In this document: piece after piece, positions 11,448 through 23,652 of the stretch
Layout: each line of letters begins with the position of its first letter
Numbering within the stretch: position 1 is the stretch's first letter
Source of the DNA: Ulota crispa
Taxonomy: Eukaryota; Streptophyta; Bryopsida; Orthotrichales; Orthotrichaceae
Length of the DNA: 64,000 nt
Direction of reading: 5' to 3'
Assembly (NCBI GenBank): GCA_963920765.1
Contig: OY987251.1
Location: 12,961,219-13,025,218, forward strand
Made by a program: the position numbers and the translations under genes
The notes under the pieces: model-generated
Database searches by the model: none
Told to the model about the DNA's origin: nothing
Seen by the model: the letters and a program-made list of their open reading frames with translations, nothing else

Positions 11448-12362
11448 CCCCTATAGGACCAGACCCCCTTTTTTAGAAACATAGCAATTTTTGGGCTGGT
11501 ACTTGTGATTGGAGCTTTTCATATTTTAGGCTAATATTTTAATAAAATGTAGGGACGAGGTTTATGTTTCATATGCACTAAATTTCATGACATTTGGAAT
11601 TATGAGTAGAAAGTTATGGCCTAATATGTTGTTTTTTACATTTGTTGGGCAACCTAGGCAGATTTTTAAAAATCACTTTTTTCAAAAACAAATATTTGAA
11701 ACTGGTAAAGGAGATTTATATGAATGTAGGAAGCTTTGAATTATTCTGTCTAAATCAACAAGATGAAAGTTATGAGGATTTTTTGTTTGCAGGCAGTTAT
11801 GGATTCTCTACTCCAAAATAAACTTTGAAGTCCTTTATTTTACTCAATTTTCAACATTTTGGAAAAAAAACAAAACCAAAGGATGAATATTGTTTATGAA
11901 AACATTATGACCATTGGGATTGGCATTTTTCATTTCCATAATTAAATTCTTAACAATTTAGTGTTTTGAATCATTCTCTACTTCTTTTTATTTACTAATT
12001 TTTTTCCATATGATATACAACTCCAAATAATTTGAAACTTTTTTGACGTGTACTCTACTTAGGTGGGATAAGGAATTTAGAGAAGCACCACCCATGTGAC
12101 CTTTTTTCCTTAGGAATTTCACCTTCTGAAGGGTAGCTGCCCGGTTTTTCACAAGACGTTTTTGAATATTCAAACCATTCTAACTTCCAATCCATGTGGT
12201 GGAAAACTCTAAAATTTTTTCCACGTCTTCTAAAACTATTTGTCTACAAGATCTTATAGTCACATATGCATAAAAATGTCTTTGTTTTCAAATTTGATTA
12301 ATGCTCTAAAAATGGCAATTTTGAAGAGTTTTTGGTGAAAACTTTGCTTGGTCCTTTAGGGG
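11448..12362. mobile_element. TTAA-flanked piggyBac-like element PB1
   Basis: The element is TTAA-CCCCTATAGGACC ... GGTCCTTTAGGGG-TTAA, with tetranucleotides at 11444-11447 and 12363-12366. It is about 0.9 kb with no reading frame. Its interior (GCAGTTATGGATTCTCTAC) is shared with PB6, PB7 and PB11. Confidence 0.8.
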
Positions 12363-12406
12363 TTAATTTACAAAAAGAATTAAACAAAGACCATTGTGAT
12401 GCTTAA

Positions 12407-13358
12407 CCCCAAAAGGACCAAGTGGTTGTTCAATGGCCACTTGAGAACTTGGGTAGGGTCAAATGGAGTCAATTTTCATTGGATGTTCTCAAAATTGTTA
12501 CACAAGGTGTAAATATGTATCCCCCAAGTAGAAATCTAAATTTTTCCCCAATCAAATGTCCGGTTCAAAGGTTATGTTGCCCAAAAGAAATTGGGCAGTT
12601 TGGGCAGTTTGAGCATCTTTGGAGAATCTTATGCTAAAACTCTCATCAACTTCTGAGATTTGGCAAGTATGTTACTAAAAAAACATGGTGTACAATTGTC
12701 AAAAAAATGATAATTTTTGAGCTCTCACATCACATTTTGAAGGGGGTCAAACTCTATTAACTACGTTCAAGCAATTTCAAGAAAAAAATTCCTCTAATTT
12801 CAAGCCCTATTATCTTACAATCTATAAATCCAAAGCTCTTGAAACTTTTTTTCACATATCCCAAATGTTTGTCTCCAACTTTTCATCATTCATATTTCAA
12901 ATAGAAGACTTCCACATTGCACAAGAAATTATGAAAGAATGGCTAATGTATTGCCAATTCACTAAACCTCCTTGCATTGGAGGGTGATTTAGAATAAACT
13001 AGACTCTATTTTTGCTTCTAAAAATTTTCATGAGTGAACCTAACATCATATACTTGTGAATAGTCAAAAAGCTCAAATTTGTGTAGAGTAAAAATTTTAC
13101 TCTAGGAAGGCTCAAAACCTGTTGACCTTATTTTGCAAAAATGAAAAAAAGTTGTTTTTCGACTTTCAAACATTATAATCTTACAATCTGCATGGTCAAA
13201 TGGGCTGAAATTTTTTGCACACGTTGGTTTATTGGCTTTACAAACTTTTTTACAGTTGAAATTGAGAAAAAAACTTTTTATTTTTTATTTTGGGCAACGC
13301 ACTAAAAGTTGGCAGTTTCTGAGATTTTTTCTCAAAAACACCGTTGGTCCTTTAGGGG
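12407..13358. mobile_element. TTAA-flanked piggyBac-like element PB2
   Basis: The element is TTAA-CCCCAAAAGGACCAAG ... TTGGTCCTTTAGGGG-TTAA, flanked at 12403-12406 and 13359-13362. It is about 0.95 kb, non-coding, and lies only 40 bp from PB1. Confidence 0.8.
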
Positions 13359-13498
13359 TTAAACACGTGACTTACAGTTGTTTGCATCAGTACCGCAGAT
13401 GTTCTGTCATGCCATTCTAGCTCGCACTCTGAGTATGCTCCTAGTGACCACTTCTGGTTAGAATCGCCAGTTCTGACCTAAATATCTTCTCATGTTAT

Positions 13499-13855
13499 CA
13501 GAGCATCTCCGGCCACCAGCCAAATGAGCCCTTTGTGTTTCACCAGTAATGGCTTTTGCAATCCGAGTTTTCAACAACATTGTACTCGTTGATATGCAGG
13601 AGTAGGGCCGTTCAAGTTTAGCCACTTTCATGTCAAATTTGAGATTTCTCCAAGCCCCCTTCACAGTCCCTGCCAAGCATTGTTCACACTGCTTAACTAG
13701 ATGTACCAATGTGATTTGTTGTAACACAAGTGCATACCTGAAACCTTCTAGATTGCAAGAGAATTTCACACCGTTTTGCACTATTTGCTGCTCCTGTCCC
13801 CTCCAAACCTAGTTTCAAGGGGCGTCATTTGGCTAGTGGCAGGAGATGTTCTCAT
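13499..13855. mobile_element. MITE with AGAGCATCTCC ends
   Basis: The left end CAGAGCATCTCCGGCCACC, followed by AGCCAAATGAGCC, is matched at the right by GTCATTTGGCTAGTGGCAGG and then AGATGTTCTC. The interior is about 300 bp with no reading frame of note. Confidence 0.65.
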
Positions 13856-13894
13856 TGCCCTAAGTTATCACTACACTAATGTACTGTGAGTTAA

Positions 13895-14117
13895 CCCTTG
13901 CACGGCACGAAGGCCCTTTGCAACCATATGTACGGTCGTATGTACATACATATTTGAGCTGTTTTGAAGACTTTCCAAAAAAATTATGCACCCTCCATCA
14001 TACAATCTTGCAATATGTATGATTGTAACACTTAATTTCCAACTGATTCAAACTTCTGAATATTAGTTGCGACCGTATTTGATACCGTAGCTCCACAGCC
14101 CAAGGGCCCTTCAGGGG
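13895..14117. mobile_element. TTAA-flanked piggyBac-like element PB3 (short)
   Basis: The 223-bp element is TTAA-CCCTTGCACGGCACGAAGG ... GGGCCCTTCAGGGG-TTAA, flanked at 13891-13894 and 14118-14121. Confidence 0.78.
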
Positions 14118-14388
14118 TTAAATGAAGTGCCTCTAAGAAATGGAATACCCTAGAAACATAACCGAACGAGCAGTTGGGTAGAAAGCCTTCTCATTTGATA
14201 GATTCGTTCTTATATTGTATTCTCAACCTTCTTGATAATATGATGTCCCTTTTTCTTCTTCTTTTTATACAGGTGTATACATATTTCCGAGCTTCAAAAT
14301 TTATTGAGTTATAGTGCATAGATTATTTTACATTGAATAAGTATATGTTCAAAACTTCAAATACATTTTAATAATAATAAGTGTTTAA

Positions 14389-14804
14389 GGAATTGATATG
14401 GGCACACCGGGGTTGATATCTGCCCCCCCTGCGGAGTAAATTTTTTATTTCTACTATCAAAAAAAGCTTAAATTTCAGAGTTTTGAATTCACATTTGGAC
14501 TTAGAAACCTTGATTTAATCTATAACCGTAAAAAAAAAAGGTTGTAATTGAACAACACCCAATGAAAAAGTTTAGCTAAGGAGAAAGTATTACTTTTATT
14601 TTTGTTTGTAAAAAAAATAAGCATTTTATTGGATGATGTTCAATTGCAACTTTTTGTGTGGTTTTAGACAAATTAAGGTATTGAAGTCCAAATCTGAATT
14701 CAAAATTCTTGAATTCAACTTTTTGATGGTAGAAATCTAAAACTTACCCTGCGGGGAGGTGGGGGTGTACATATATCAACCCTATGGTGTGCCCATATCC
14801 ATTC
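14389..14804. mobile_element. Palindromic MITE family AATTGATATG, copy 1
   Basis: Nearly the whole element is an inverted repeat. The left half GGAATTGATATGGGCACACC ... TCTACTATCAAAAAAAGC is mirrored by ... TTTTTGATGGTAGA ... GGTGTGCCCATATCC. Relatives lie at 28801-29212 and 62520-62931. Confidence 0.8.
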
Positions 14805-15812
14805 CCTTGTTTAAATACATTTATAAAAAACCGCTCATATAAAACATGGTCTGAGGAGTGAGGGTATTTGCTCAATTCCTTAAAAACCAAGGGCGCCTTT
14901 ACAAATATTGCAAACTTTGGAGGTATTCATTAAAAAAATATAAAATAAAATATTAAGCTTTTATTCCACATATGCCATATTCAGCTGAAATCAAGAATTT
15001 TTTGATGTTTTGCATATGTATTATGTAAAATATCAGGAGATCAATGGAAAACATCAAAATATCTATGTTCCTCTACACTGGAAAATCTTCCTACGTTTTG
15101 TAAATAAAGTTTGGAATTTCATGAATAAATCAGATTTAGTTAGGTGTGACATGCATATAGGTAATTTATGTTCTCCAAATTAGATTGTCAATTGGAAGAA
15201 ACGCATTTAGATTTCTTGTTGACTAAATGGATAAATGTAATCTTGATATTACTGCTTCTTCAAAACATATTTAGAACAAAACTTACAGCAATTCACAAAA
15301 AACAATACTTTTTTTTGCTTACACTAAGGACTCAATTCACAGTATGTGTAGGGTGAGGTCCTCACGTGAGGGCATTCTCACTTTTAAGTTATTAGGAATA
15401 AGGGTAAAACTTGAGTAACCAATGTCATGAACATGAGATTACGTGTGCATGTGGCTTTTTAGTTTGCATAAATATTGCTTGAACAAAATATTGTCGTGAG
15501 TCCTTTTTTTTGGCAAGAGTGACTTTATCTAGTATGACACCATTTTACAATTTTTGTTGTTACATTCACAAGTACAGTATAAGGGTAACCAAAAATGAAA
15601 AGGATTTTGTTTAAATGACATTTACATGTAAACAACTTCAATTCTTTATAATTAGTAAGCAAAAATTAGACATGCTACACTCCAAAACAACTACCCAATT
15701 AACCCATTCTCAAAGAGTTAACTCAAGTACAGTTCAGCAAACACTCTCACTAGGCTGCCTTTTAATTTTGGTACCCTATCAATGAAGGTTGTCTTGGTTT
15801 AACGGGAGTTAA
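14805..15812. other. AT-rich intergenic stretch
   Basis: I saw no gene and no bounded element. The longest frame is about 60 codons without features. Confidence 0.4.
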
Positions 15813-16669
15813 CCCTTAAAGGTCCGGGCATCCATTTTTTGGATGCGCCTTGGTCAACCCTCATTGTGACTTTTAAAATATCAATTTTTGGTATGTGGCT
15901 CAAATTTAAAAAATGAAGCTTGACAAGTTTTCTTTCTATTCCATTTAATTTTTTTGAAAAATGTCAAAAAATGAAAGAGTTATTTCCATTGAAAGCTCCA
16001 AGTGTTAGAATCCAAATAACACAACATGGTGTGGATTTCATTCATATTTTCTACTCTTTAAATGCATTTTAAATTTAAGCTACAAAACTATGTTTCTCAT
16101 TCTACCATTCATTTATGGTAGAAATTATAGATATTTTTAATATACATTCTAATTGATATTATTTTATTTCCACATTTAGCTTTAAAAAATCACAATAATT
16201 CAAATTTTCCATCAAATTTATCAAAAAAATTAACCTAAATAGATAAAGAATGTGTCTTCTAGCAAAAAATATCAAAATTTTATAAATTAATTAAATATAA
16301 GGATAAATTTGGTTTGATAGTCAAATTTGACTTTAAATTCTTTGTTGTGGCTGTTGTGGGTGTAAAAGATAAAGTAAACAATTAAAAAAATTTCACACTT
16401 GTCTTTAATGCTGCTTGTACCTCTTGAAAAAATTTCAAGTAATTTGGTTTTTTTTTTTACTATTTTAGCTTATTTATGTTCATTTTCTGAAAAAAAATGA
16501 TAACAATTACAATTTTTGATGAAATAAATTGAAATTTCTTGCAGTGATATATCATTCATAGTTTCAAGCAATAAAAATATAAAATTGTTGTTTGAACACA
16601 CTTTAAAAGACAAAATTGAACTTAGACAGGAAGTTTGACCATTTGAAAATGGATCAAGTCCTTTAGGGG
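15813..16669. mobile_element. TTAA-flanked piggyBac-like element PB4
   Basis: The element is TTAA-CCCTTAAAGGTCCGGGC ... AAGTCCTTTAGGGG-TTAA, flanked at 15809-15812 and 16670-16673. It is 857 bp and non-coding. Confidence 0.8.
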
Positions 16670-17207
16670 TTAACTTGGTGTAAAATGAAATGCTTTTTAA
16701 CACGTGAATGACATGTTAACATTGTGGGAGGTTTGTTACATGAGAATATGAATTATGATTTGTGAATTAGACTAGCTTTGGTTCAATCAAACTTTTTTCT
16801 TGGGTTATTTATTATTATGACTTTGTGCACAAAAGTCACCAACATTGTAGCAAGTAAAAAGTATGTATTTGATAAACTGTGGATGTCAAGCAATTAGCTG
16901 GGAGCAATCTAGTGAGTCTATTTGGTGCACTACAACTATTGTACAACAAGCTCCAATACACCTATACAAAGTTGAAACACATATAAATTTATAAGGAAAC
17001 GGAGAAGTTAAATAAATAGCAAAACAATGCAATGCTGAAAGTTAGTGTCATTAGTCAAAAATAATTATACTAAGACATGTACTCATGAAACATACATACA
17101 CATGCATTAAACATGTTTTTAAAGTACCATATTTCTTTCCAGTTTGTAATTTGCAAATACTTTAATTTTAAACAAAATCAATATTATAAAAAGATTAAAC
17201 ATCTTAA

Positions 17208-18137
17208 CCACCACTAAAGGACCATGGCCTTTATTTTGTCAAAAGACACTTAAAACTACCATTTTTATGGCAAAGAGTAAAAAGGTTTGAAAATCAGGCA
17301 TTTTGCATATCTGACCATAGGATCTTGTGCTAGATTACTATAAGAATGTGTCATACAAAATTCAAGAACTTTGACCACACAGATTGGAAGATATATGCAT
17401 TTAAAGAGTAAAAAACAACTTTTTTTGCACCTTGCTTGCTTAGATTTTTTAACTTTGAACATTTTTAACTTAAAATTTTTGCACCACAAAGTTTGGAATT
17501 CTATTTTTGCATGGTGGGAAGTTGAGTTGAGAATCTTGGGAAAAAGTTTTTAAAAATTTTTCTTAATTTTCATTCTTAAAAAAAAAAAACATTAGGTAGA
17601 AGAAGGTATGAGATTGAACAAAGACATAAATTGCTAATAACTCTGGAATGGAATTGAAACGCAATAATTCCAATGCTGAGATTGTTTTAGAAAGCAAACT
17701 TCACCCTCTCTAACAATTTTTTTTGAAAAAATGTTAAACCTGCATTCAAAGATGAAGTTTATAAGTTATTTTTTCAAGAAGATGCTTGAGTTGCCCAAAA
17801 AACAAGATTGTCCATAACTTTCTCATAACTAGTCCAAATGGAATGAATCAAAGCTTCAGATGTAGACAAGGATGTAATGTATAGGTAAAAAACATCTAAA
17901 TTTTTTTTTGAAGTTTTTATAAGAATTTCTTTTGCTGCCCCTAGTCCCCAAATTTGTGCTTATTTGGGCATAACTTTTGCTCCCTGGTATCAATTGGAAT
18001 AAAAATTATATCCCCCAAAAGCTAATGTGTTTTTTGATTCTCAAAAAAAGTTTCAAAAAATTAGGACAAAAGTTGAGGCCGTAAGTACTTGCCCAAAATC
18101 CCATTTGTCCCCCGTAGGGACAATGGTCCTCTAGGGG
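17208..18137. mobile_element. TTAA-flanked piggyBac-like element PB5
   Basis: The element is TTAA-CCACCACTAAAGGACCATGG ... AATGGTCCTCTAGGGG-TTAA, flanked at 17204-17207 and 18138-18141. Its interior is the inverse of PB8 (for example AATTTGTGCTTATTTGGGC), so the two are one subfamily in opposite orientation. A short insertion (CCA) has altered the left terminus. Confidence 0.8.
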
Positions 18138-18573
18138 TTAAGATTGGTCAATTTATGGAATAATTATAATTTTCAAAACTTTATGTTTAATCTAAAGAAA
18201 TTCAAAGTGTACATGTGCCAAAAAATTTAAACATACTACATACACAATACATATAACACCATATTAAAATTTCCATGTTTTTCAACTTTCTTTTGCAAAA
18301 TTATATTTTATAACTCATATAAACTTTCTACAATTTAAAAAAATACTATACTCATGTTTTCTATTCACATATTTTCAAAAATTTCCCTCCAAAATATAAA
18401 TAAGACTTTAGCACGTACTATTTAAAACCGTACTTTTAATGAGATTAAACAATAGCAAAGTAGCTCATTAGCTAAGGCAATCAATTGTGTCAAACCCATT
18501 TTGTTGTAGTTAAGTAGATGTTCATGTTGATGTATTTGTTTTTTTCCAAATATATTTACTCAAAAACTGTATT

Positions 18574-19273
18574 TTATACATAAACATGTACATTTGAAAC
18601 ATCCATCAACCCTTGGAAACTAACAATCTTGTTTTCAATAGTTTTTGTCAAATCCACTTGTTTCAAAGCAAGAGACAAAATTGTGTCATTCAAAAACCCA
18701 ACATCGTTGTACTTGCTCACTACATCTTGTAAAAGGTCATCAAAAGGTAGTGGAGGTGAGTGAAAACTAATATGTTCCACACTCAAAGGACTGTCTTCAC
18801 CACTCAAGGTTGGAAATGTATTGCTTGATATTATAGAAGGCATAGAAGATGATGGAACTTGTGATGAAGGTGGTGGTGGGTGTGATGGTCCAATTGCATC
18901 TTTGGAAGATGCATCATCATTTGACTTTGCTTTGAGTCGATAATAAGTGCTTAATTCGTGAAACCTTCTTTCCATCATAAAGAAATTGTTTTGGACCCAT
19001 TTCCTAACACATCAACAGACATAAAAAGTTTAGGTGTAGAATATAAATGATGTTTAGTTGCATCAAAATAACCAAAATAGTTTTTCTAATTAATATTTTT
19101 ATAAAACAACTCAAGGAAATAAATCTATATCTTAAATCAAGGTGTTTGGATGGATATTTGTTTGGATGTTTGTCACATTGAGATCTCCTAAACCGTGTGC
19201 CCTCTTGTTGCGTGCTTGGTATTGTCAAAAAGCTCTCGGCAAGGTGAGGTGCATGGGCTTGGTTTTGTTGCAT
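18574..19273 (-). CDS. Possible exons of an unrecognised protein
   Basis: Two open stretches lie close together on the minus strand. The left one (18574 to about 19003) encodes an aromatic/basic start (KWVQNNFFMMERRFHELS), a Ser/Pro-rich middle (PSHPPPPSS) and a helical tail. It is preceded by a possible splice acceptor, TGATGTGTTAG. The right one (about 19100-19273) encodes HAPHLAESFLTIPSTQQEG and then FRRSQCDKHPNKYPSKHLD. They could be exons of one gene or a relic of a transposon-encoded protein. I do not recognise a family, and chance frames cannot be excluded. Confidence 0.25.
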
Positions 19274-19716
19274 TTGGGCCTAAGGTTGGAAAATTATTGA
19301 ATTTCAAAGTTTCTTGAGGATTGATAATTTAGAAAATTATTGATTGGCCAAAGACAAATTTTGTGTAAAAATAGGGTAGAGTACAATTTTAACTAAAGTA
19401 AATTTTGGATGTCCATTTAAAAATAAAGTAGAGGACAAGTTTAACTAAAGTAAAGTACAAGTTTAACCACGGATGGCATGGGGAGATGGCATGGGGGGTA
19501 AAATTGGGCCAACAGCATAGGGCCACACTAGTATATACTTAAAAACAAGATATAAAATAACAAGAGTTTCAATTCCTATTTGTTATTTACAATTTCCAAT
19601 CAATCATATTAATGTTTAGTGATTACTCGACTTCACATTTAAAACCAATATGCATGTCACTATAAGAATACTTCAACAACATAATTTCAAAGTTACAAAT
19701 GCAACATAATATTATA
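19274..19716. other. AT-rich intergenic stretch
   Basis: A short direct repeat (AGTAAAGTACAAGTTTAAC-like) occurs near 19390-19460, and GGCATGGGGAGAT is followed by GGCATGGGGGG near 19468-19500. No gene is seen. Confidence 0.4.
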
Positions 19717-20051
19717 TAAGGTAGGAACACCCATAAGCGTTAGTGTCCCCATAAGCGTTAGTGTCCCCATAAACATCATCTCTAAAATCTTGGAAATCTG
19801 TAGAAGTATACAGATGTAATTACAAGGATGTACAACTTGTGAACATGAAACCTTAGTGTTGGTTATGGGTACAATGGCAGTTGCTCTTTAAAAGTTCACA
19901 ACCTATTCTCATAGTATTCAAATAATACATTTAAAAGCGCAAACTCGTTATTTTTTTTGGTGCTAACAGGATCCTATAACTCACTAAATGTTTATTAATA
20001 GTCATCATGTTCAAAATCCTTAAACTACTGCTTATGTGTGTTCCTATCTTA
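19717..20051. mobile_element. MITE with TAAGGTAGGAACACCC ends, copy 1
   Basis: It begins TAAGGTAGGAACACCCATAA and ends GTGTTCCTATCTTA. Next to the left end an 18-bp unit (AAGCGTTAGTGTCCCCAT) is repeated. The interior (GATGTACAACTTGTGAACAT) is the inverse of 55511-55826. Confidence 0.8.
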
Positions 20052-20288
20052 GTGATATGTTTTATTTATCAATTGATTGATGAACAAAATTTCATATTAC
20101 ATCATTTGAAACAAGGAGAACATGTCCTTTTTGGTATCAATTGAAAAGCAAGATAATAGAAAAGAATAAGAACTACAACAATAATGACAATATAAAGAGT
20201 AGATCCCACAACAACCAAAGACGTAGACACAAAAACTTCTTAAAAACAATCTAGATGAAAACTTGAGTTAATGAAAATGTTTTTTTAA

Positions 20289-21213
20289 CCCCAAAAGGAC
20301 CATTGTCTTGCCAGAGGACAAATGGGATTTCGGGCACGTATCTATAGCTAAACTACTTTGTGTGATTTTCTGAAATTTTTATTGAAGGTGAGGAATTCAA
20401 AAATCTACATGGGCATGTAGTTTTTCTTCACTCCGACATTTAGTGAAGAATTTATGCATTAAAATCTAGAAATGCTGCTCCTCGGGCAGTCAAAGACTTC
20501 TTTAAAAATTTCATTTTTTTCTAATAAAAATCTGATATAGGTTCTTTAGATTTTTTCATACATGAGAAGTTTTGAATCATTCAATTATGAAAGATGAGAT
20601 GAAAGTTATGAGGAGTTTTTGTTTGTGGGTAGTTATGGAATCTCTACTCTAAAATAAACTTTGAAGTCCTTTATTTAACTCAATTTTCATTATTTTGAAA
20701 AAAAAACAAATCCAAAGGATGTAGATTGTTTATCACAACATTATAACCATTGGGATTTGCATTTTTCATTTCAATAATTAAATTCTTAACAATTTAGTGT
20801 TTTGAATCATTCTCTACTTCTTTTTACTTACTATTTTTTCCCATATGTTGTATAGTTCCAATTGATTTGAAAGTTCTCTCACACATACCTAACTTGGTCT
20901 TCTACATGAGAAAAAAAACCTCAACTTTGCGTAGAGCAAATTTTTTAATATAGGAGTGGTCAATGGCTTTTGAGTATTTTGGGCAGTACAAAAAAAACTT
21001 TTTTCTTCACTTCACATGTAAATATTTCATTCCTTTTCATTTGGAATAAGCTCATTTTTTGTCCCAAGTACCTCATACTGTCTAGAGCAAGATCTTACGA
21101 TTGGATTTCAGAAAAAAATAAATAAAATATATATATATACCATTTCCTTTCATCCCCCAAAAGTGGCAGTTTTCAATGTTTTTCACAGAGAAAAGGGCCT
21201 AGTCCTTTAGGGG
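20289..21213. mobile_element. TTAA-flanked piggyBac-like element PB6
   Basis: The element is TTAA-CCCCAAAAGGACCATTG ... CTAGTCCTTTAGGGG-TTAA, flanked at 20285-20288 and 21214-21217. It is 925 bp, the same length as PB7, and the two are alike throughout. Confidence 0.85.
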
Positions 21214-21217
21214 TTAA

Positions 21218-22104
21218 CTACATTAGCCAAAATTTCAAAGTAAGATGTGTCTTTTTACCTATTGGCATCACAAATGCATAGTTTAGAATCAAAACTATAC
21301 CAAGAACTTTCCTACTACTAGCTTCAGCCTCCAATACTAGAATAACTGAAAAATTATGTTGGATAGATGTAGTATATAGACAATTACATTTATGAAGAAC
21401 TTGCAGTGCTGAAACATAAAGTTTTTATTTATAGAACAACAATTACAAAGCTTTTAGCTACTTTTATTTTTACACATAGAAGTTTGGAACAACTCCAAAC
21501 TGATGAAACTGTAATAACTTTAGAGTAAAACAACACCAAGGGTGTTGTAAATGACCACTTGCACTAAAATTATCTGCTAATCTTAGAAATTACTACCTAA
21601 AATTGTGGCCGCAAATATGCATCCACATAAAAAGTGCCATTAGAAAAAAAACAAACTCAAGAGAAGGCCTCCCAATCTTGACACATTACCCTATTTATTG
21701 AGGTAGGAGAAGCATAGGTAAGGTACCTACACAAGGGTCTCGACCTTGTGTGAAGTACTCAAATGTACCATGCTACATGACAATAGGATTTGATGATGCA
21801 AAGCAATATTATAACATGACAATCACTAATGCAATGACCTATAGTGGGACACAATAATAAACTACAATTAGGATTCCCAATCAAATAAGGACACTCATCA
21901 AATAAGGAGAGTACAATATTGTAAAAAGAAACTATCCCATGAAATACTACATCTTGAGTTGCAAGCAAGTATAGAGCATTAGTCTCTTTTTATTTGAAAA
22001 TGACATAACATTTAAATGCTTTTGACTCCTCTAGCCAGTCCCCTAAGGGCCTTCTCTTGAGCTCATGTTTCCTCTAATACTTATTTTTGTTCCCTAGACC
22101 TAAT
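21218..22104. other. AT-rich intergenic stretch
   Basis: No gene or bounded element is seen. Confidence 0.4.
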
Positions 22105-22250
22105 GAAAAATTGGCTAAATTTTCACTACATGTATGGGTACCAAATGTAATTGAAGGACCAACTCCAATAATTGCTTTAATACTTGTTGCAACTATGATA
22201 ATTGCAGGTATTTTATTAATTGCTTGATTATTTTTTCTTTTTCAAGATAT
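22105..22250 (+). pseudogene. ndhF: Nuclear fragment of plastid ndhF
   Basis: One frame encodes [14 protein letters not shown], then [19 protein letters not shown], then IFLIA and a TGA (22225-22227), then LFFLFQ. This follows the conserved core of plastid NdhF ([20 protein letters not shown] and ALIHAATM), the NDH-complex subunit related to mitochondrial ND5. The TGA sits where the plastid gene has an Arg codon (CGA), so C-to-T change explains the stop. This is a short, decayed plastid-to-nucleus transfer. A mitochondrial nad5 origin fits less well because of the LHVW and FLIAxLFFLF context. Confidence 0.75.
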
Positions 22251-23351
22251 AATTAATTTTCTTAAACTTAAATTCAAACTGTTTAGTTATTTTAATATTT
22301 CTGATGTATTCAGACTAAAAACATTTAAGAGTTTAAGTTATTTGACTCTAACGTACGTCCATGATAATTTAATATTCCTTTAAGAGAAGAAAAATATATT
22401 ATTATTCAAAATACTTAGTTTCTAAAAACATTGGAGGTACCGTATCATGAAGACATACAAATTTTAAGCTAAATTCAGTATATTGATCATCAATAATAAA
22501 AACTTTTTGAACTATTAGGCTTAAATATATATGATACAAAATTCCAAAAATGCCATGTTTGCTCACATGAAGACTCATGTTTTATTTCGACAGATTTTTG
22601 GATATCCACTTGCTTTTATGATACAATGGATGTTAAAAGTGACATCTTAATATTATGTTTCATGTCATTGTTAACACTCAAACAAGTGAACGTCCAAAAA
22701 AAAGCCTTTATAAGGAGCACATTTTTTCTAGTTTCCACTACCATAGCAACTCAAACTTGCATTAGCAAAATTATGAGCCCCCAACAAGGCCCTTAAAAAG
22801 TCTCAAAAAGGATTAGAAAGGACCCCAAGACATGTACTTATTGCAACAAAAAAATCATTAATCCCCTATTTCTGCCCCACCCTTAGAGTGCAATAAGTGA
22901 AGTACTTGGATAGTAACTAGTGAGTGCATTTACATATTTTATCAATACAATGTCTTTTTGTATTGTTTTAGATTGTGCATGTGGATAAGGTTCTTCATAC
23001 AAGAACTAGATTACCATTTTCTATCCATGATTTTTGTGATGTACAATAGGAAAGTTATACAAGGTAGAGCCACTCCATGCATTTTCTAATGTACCTGGCC
23101 TAGACTCAATAAATGTTAAGAGTGTCAAATCTTAAGGGCCTTGTTGAGATCCATGATTTGCTAATGGGCCATTGTGTCTTGTCAAAAATAACCAAGTGTA
23201 TGCAGATAAGCCCAAGCTCGAGGCATGGAGATGGGGAAAGAAGTAGTAAATGGTTGAACCTCATAGGGAATCCTATGTAATTACCCCGTGAACATCTTCA
23301 TGGAGATTTGTATGAGCTCCATGTGTTGTCAACCTTGCAACCATTGTGATG
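22251..23351. other. AT-rich intergenic stretch
   Basis: This is AT-rich sequence after the ndhF fragment. I could not tell whether more decayed plastid DNA continues here. No gene is seen. Confidence 0.4.
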
Positions 23352-23652
23352 CATTAGGAAAAATATGGGGCCCTAATAAGGCCTTGAGTTTGGGAGGTCC
23401 CTAGCCATGGGAACCCAGTTCCCAATAAAATCATGCGCATGCTGATGTGGCACTACTGGTGCCATGTCAACTTTTTTGATTTGATTTGACTTTTAAAAAA
23501 AGTCTTTTTATTTATTTATTTATTTATTTGAGTTTTTCAGTTAGATTTTTCTAGCCATCAACAGAGGCTGGTTCCCCACATCGAAAACAAAAAATATGGA
23601 GAACTGGAATCGTTTATAAAGGCCTTATTGAGGTCCCATATTTTTCCTAATG
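23352..23652. mobile_element. MITE with CATTAGGAAAAATATGGG ends
   Basis: The left end CATTAGGAAAAATATGGGGC and the right end's inverse CATTAGGAAAAATATGGGAC agree for about 34 bp, continuing with AATAAGGCCTT on both sides. It is about 300 bp and non-coding. Confidence 0.8.
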
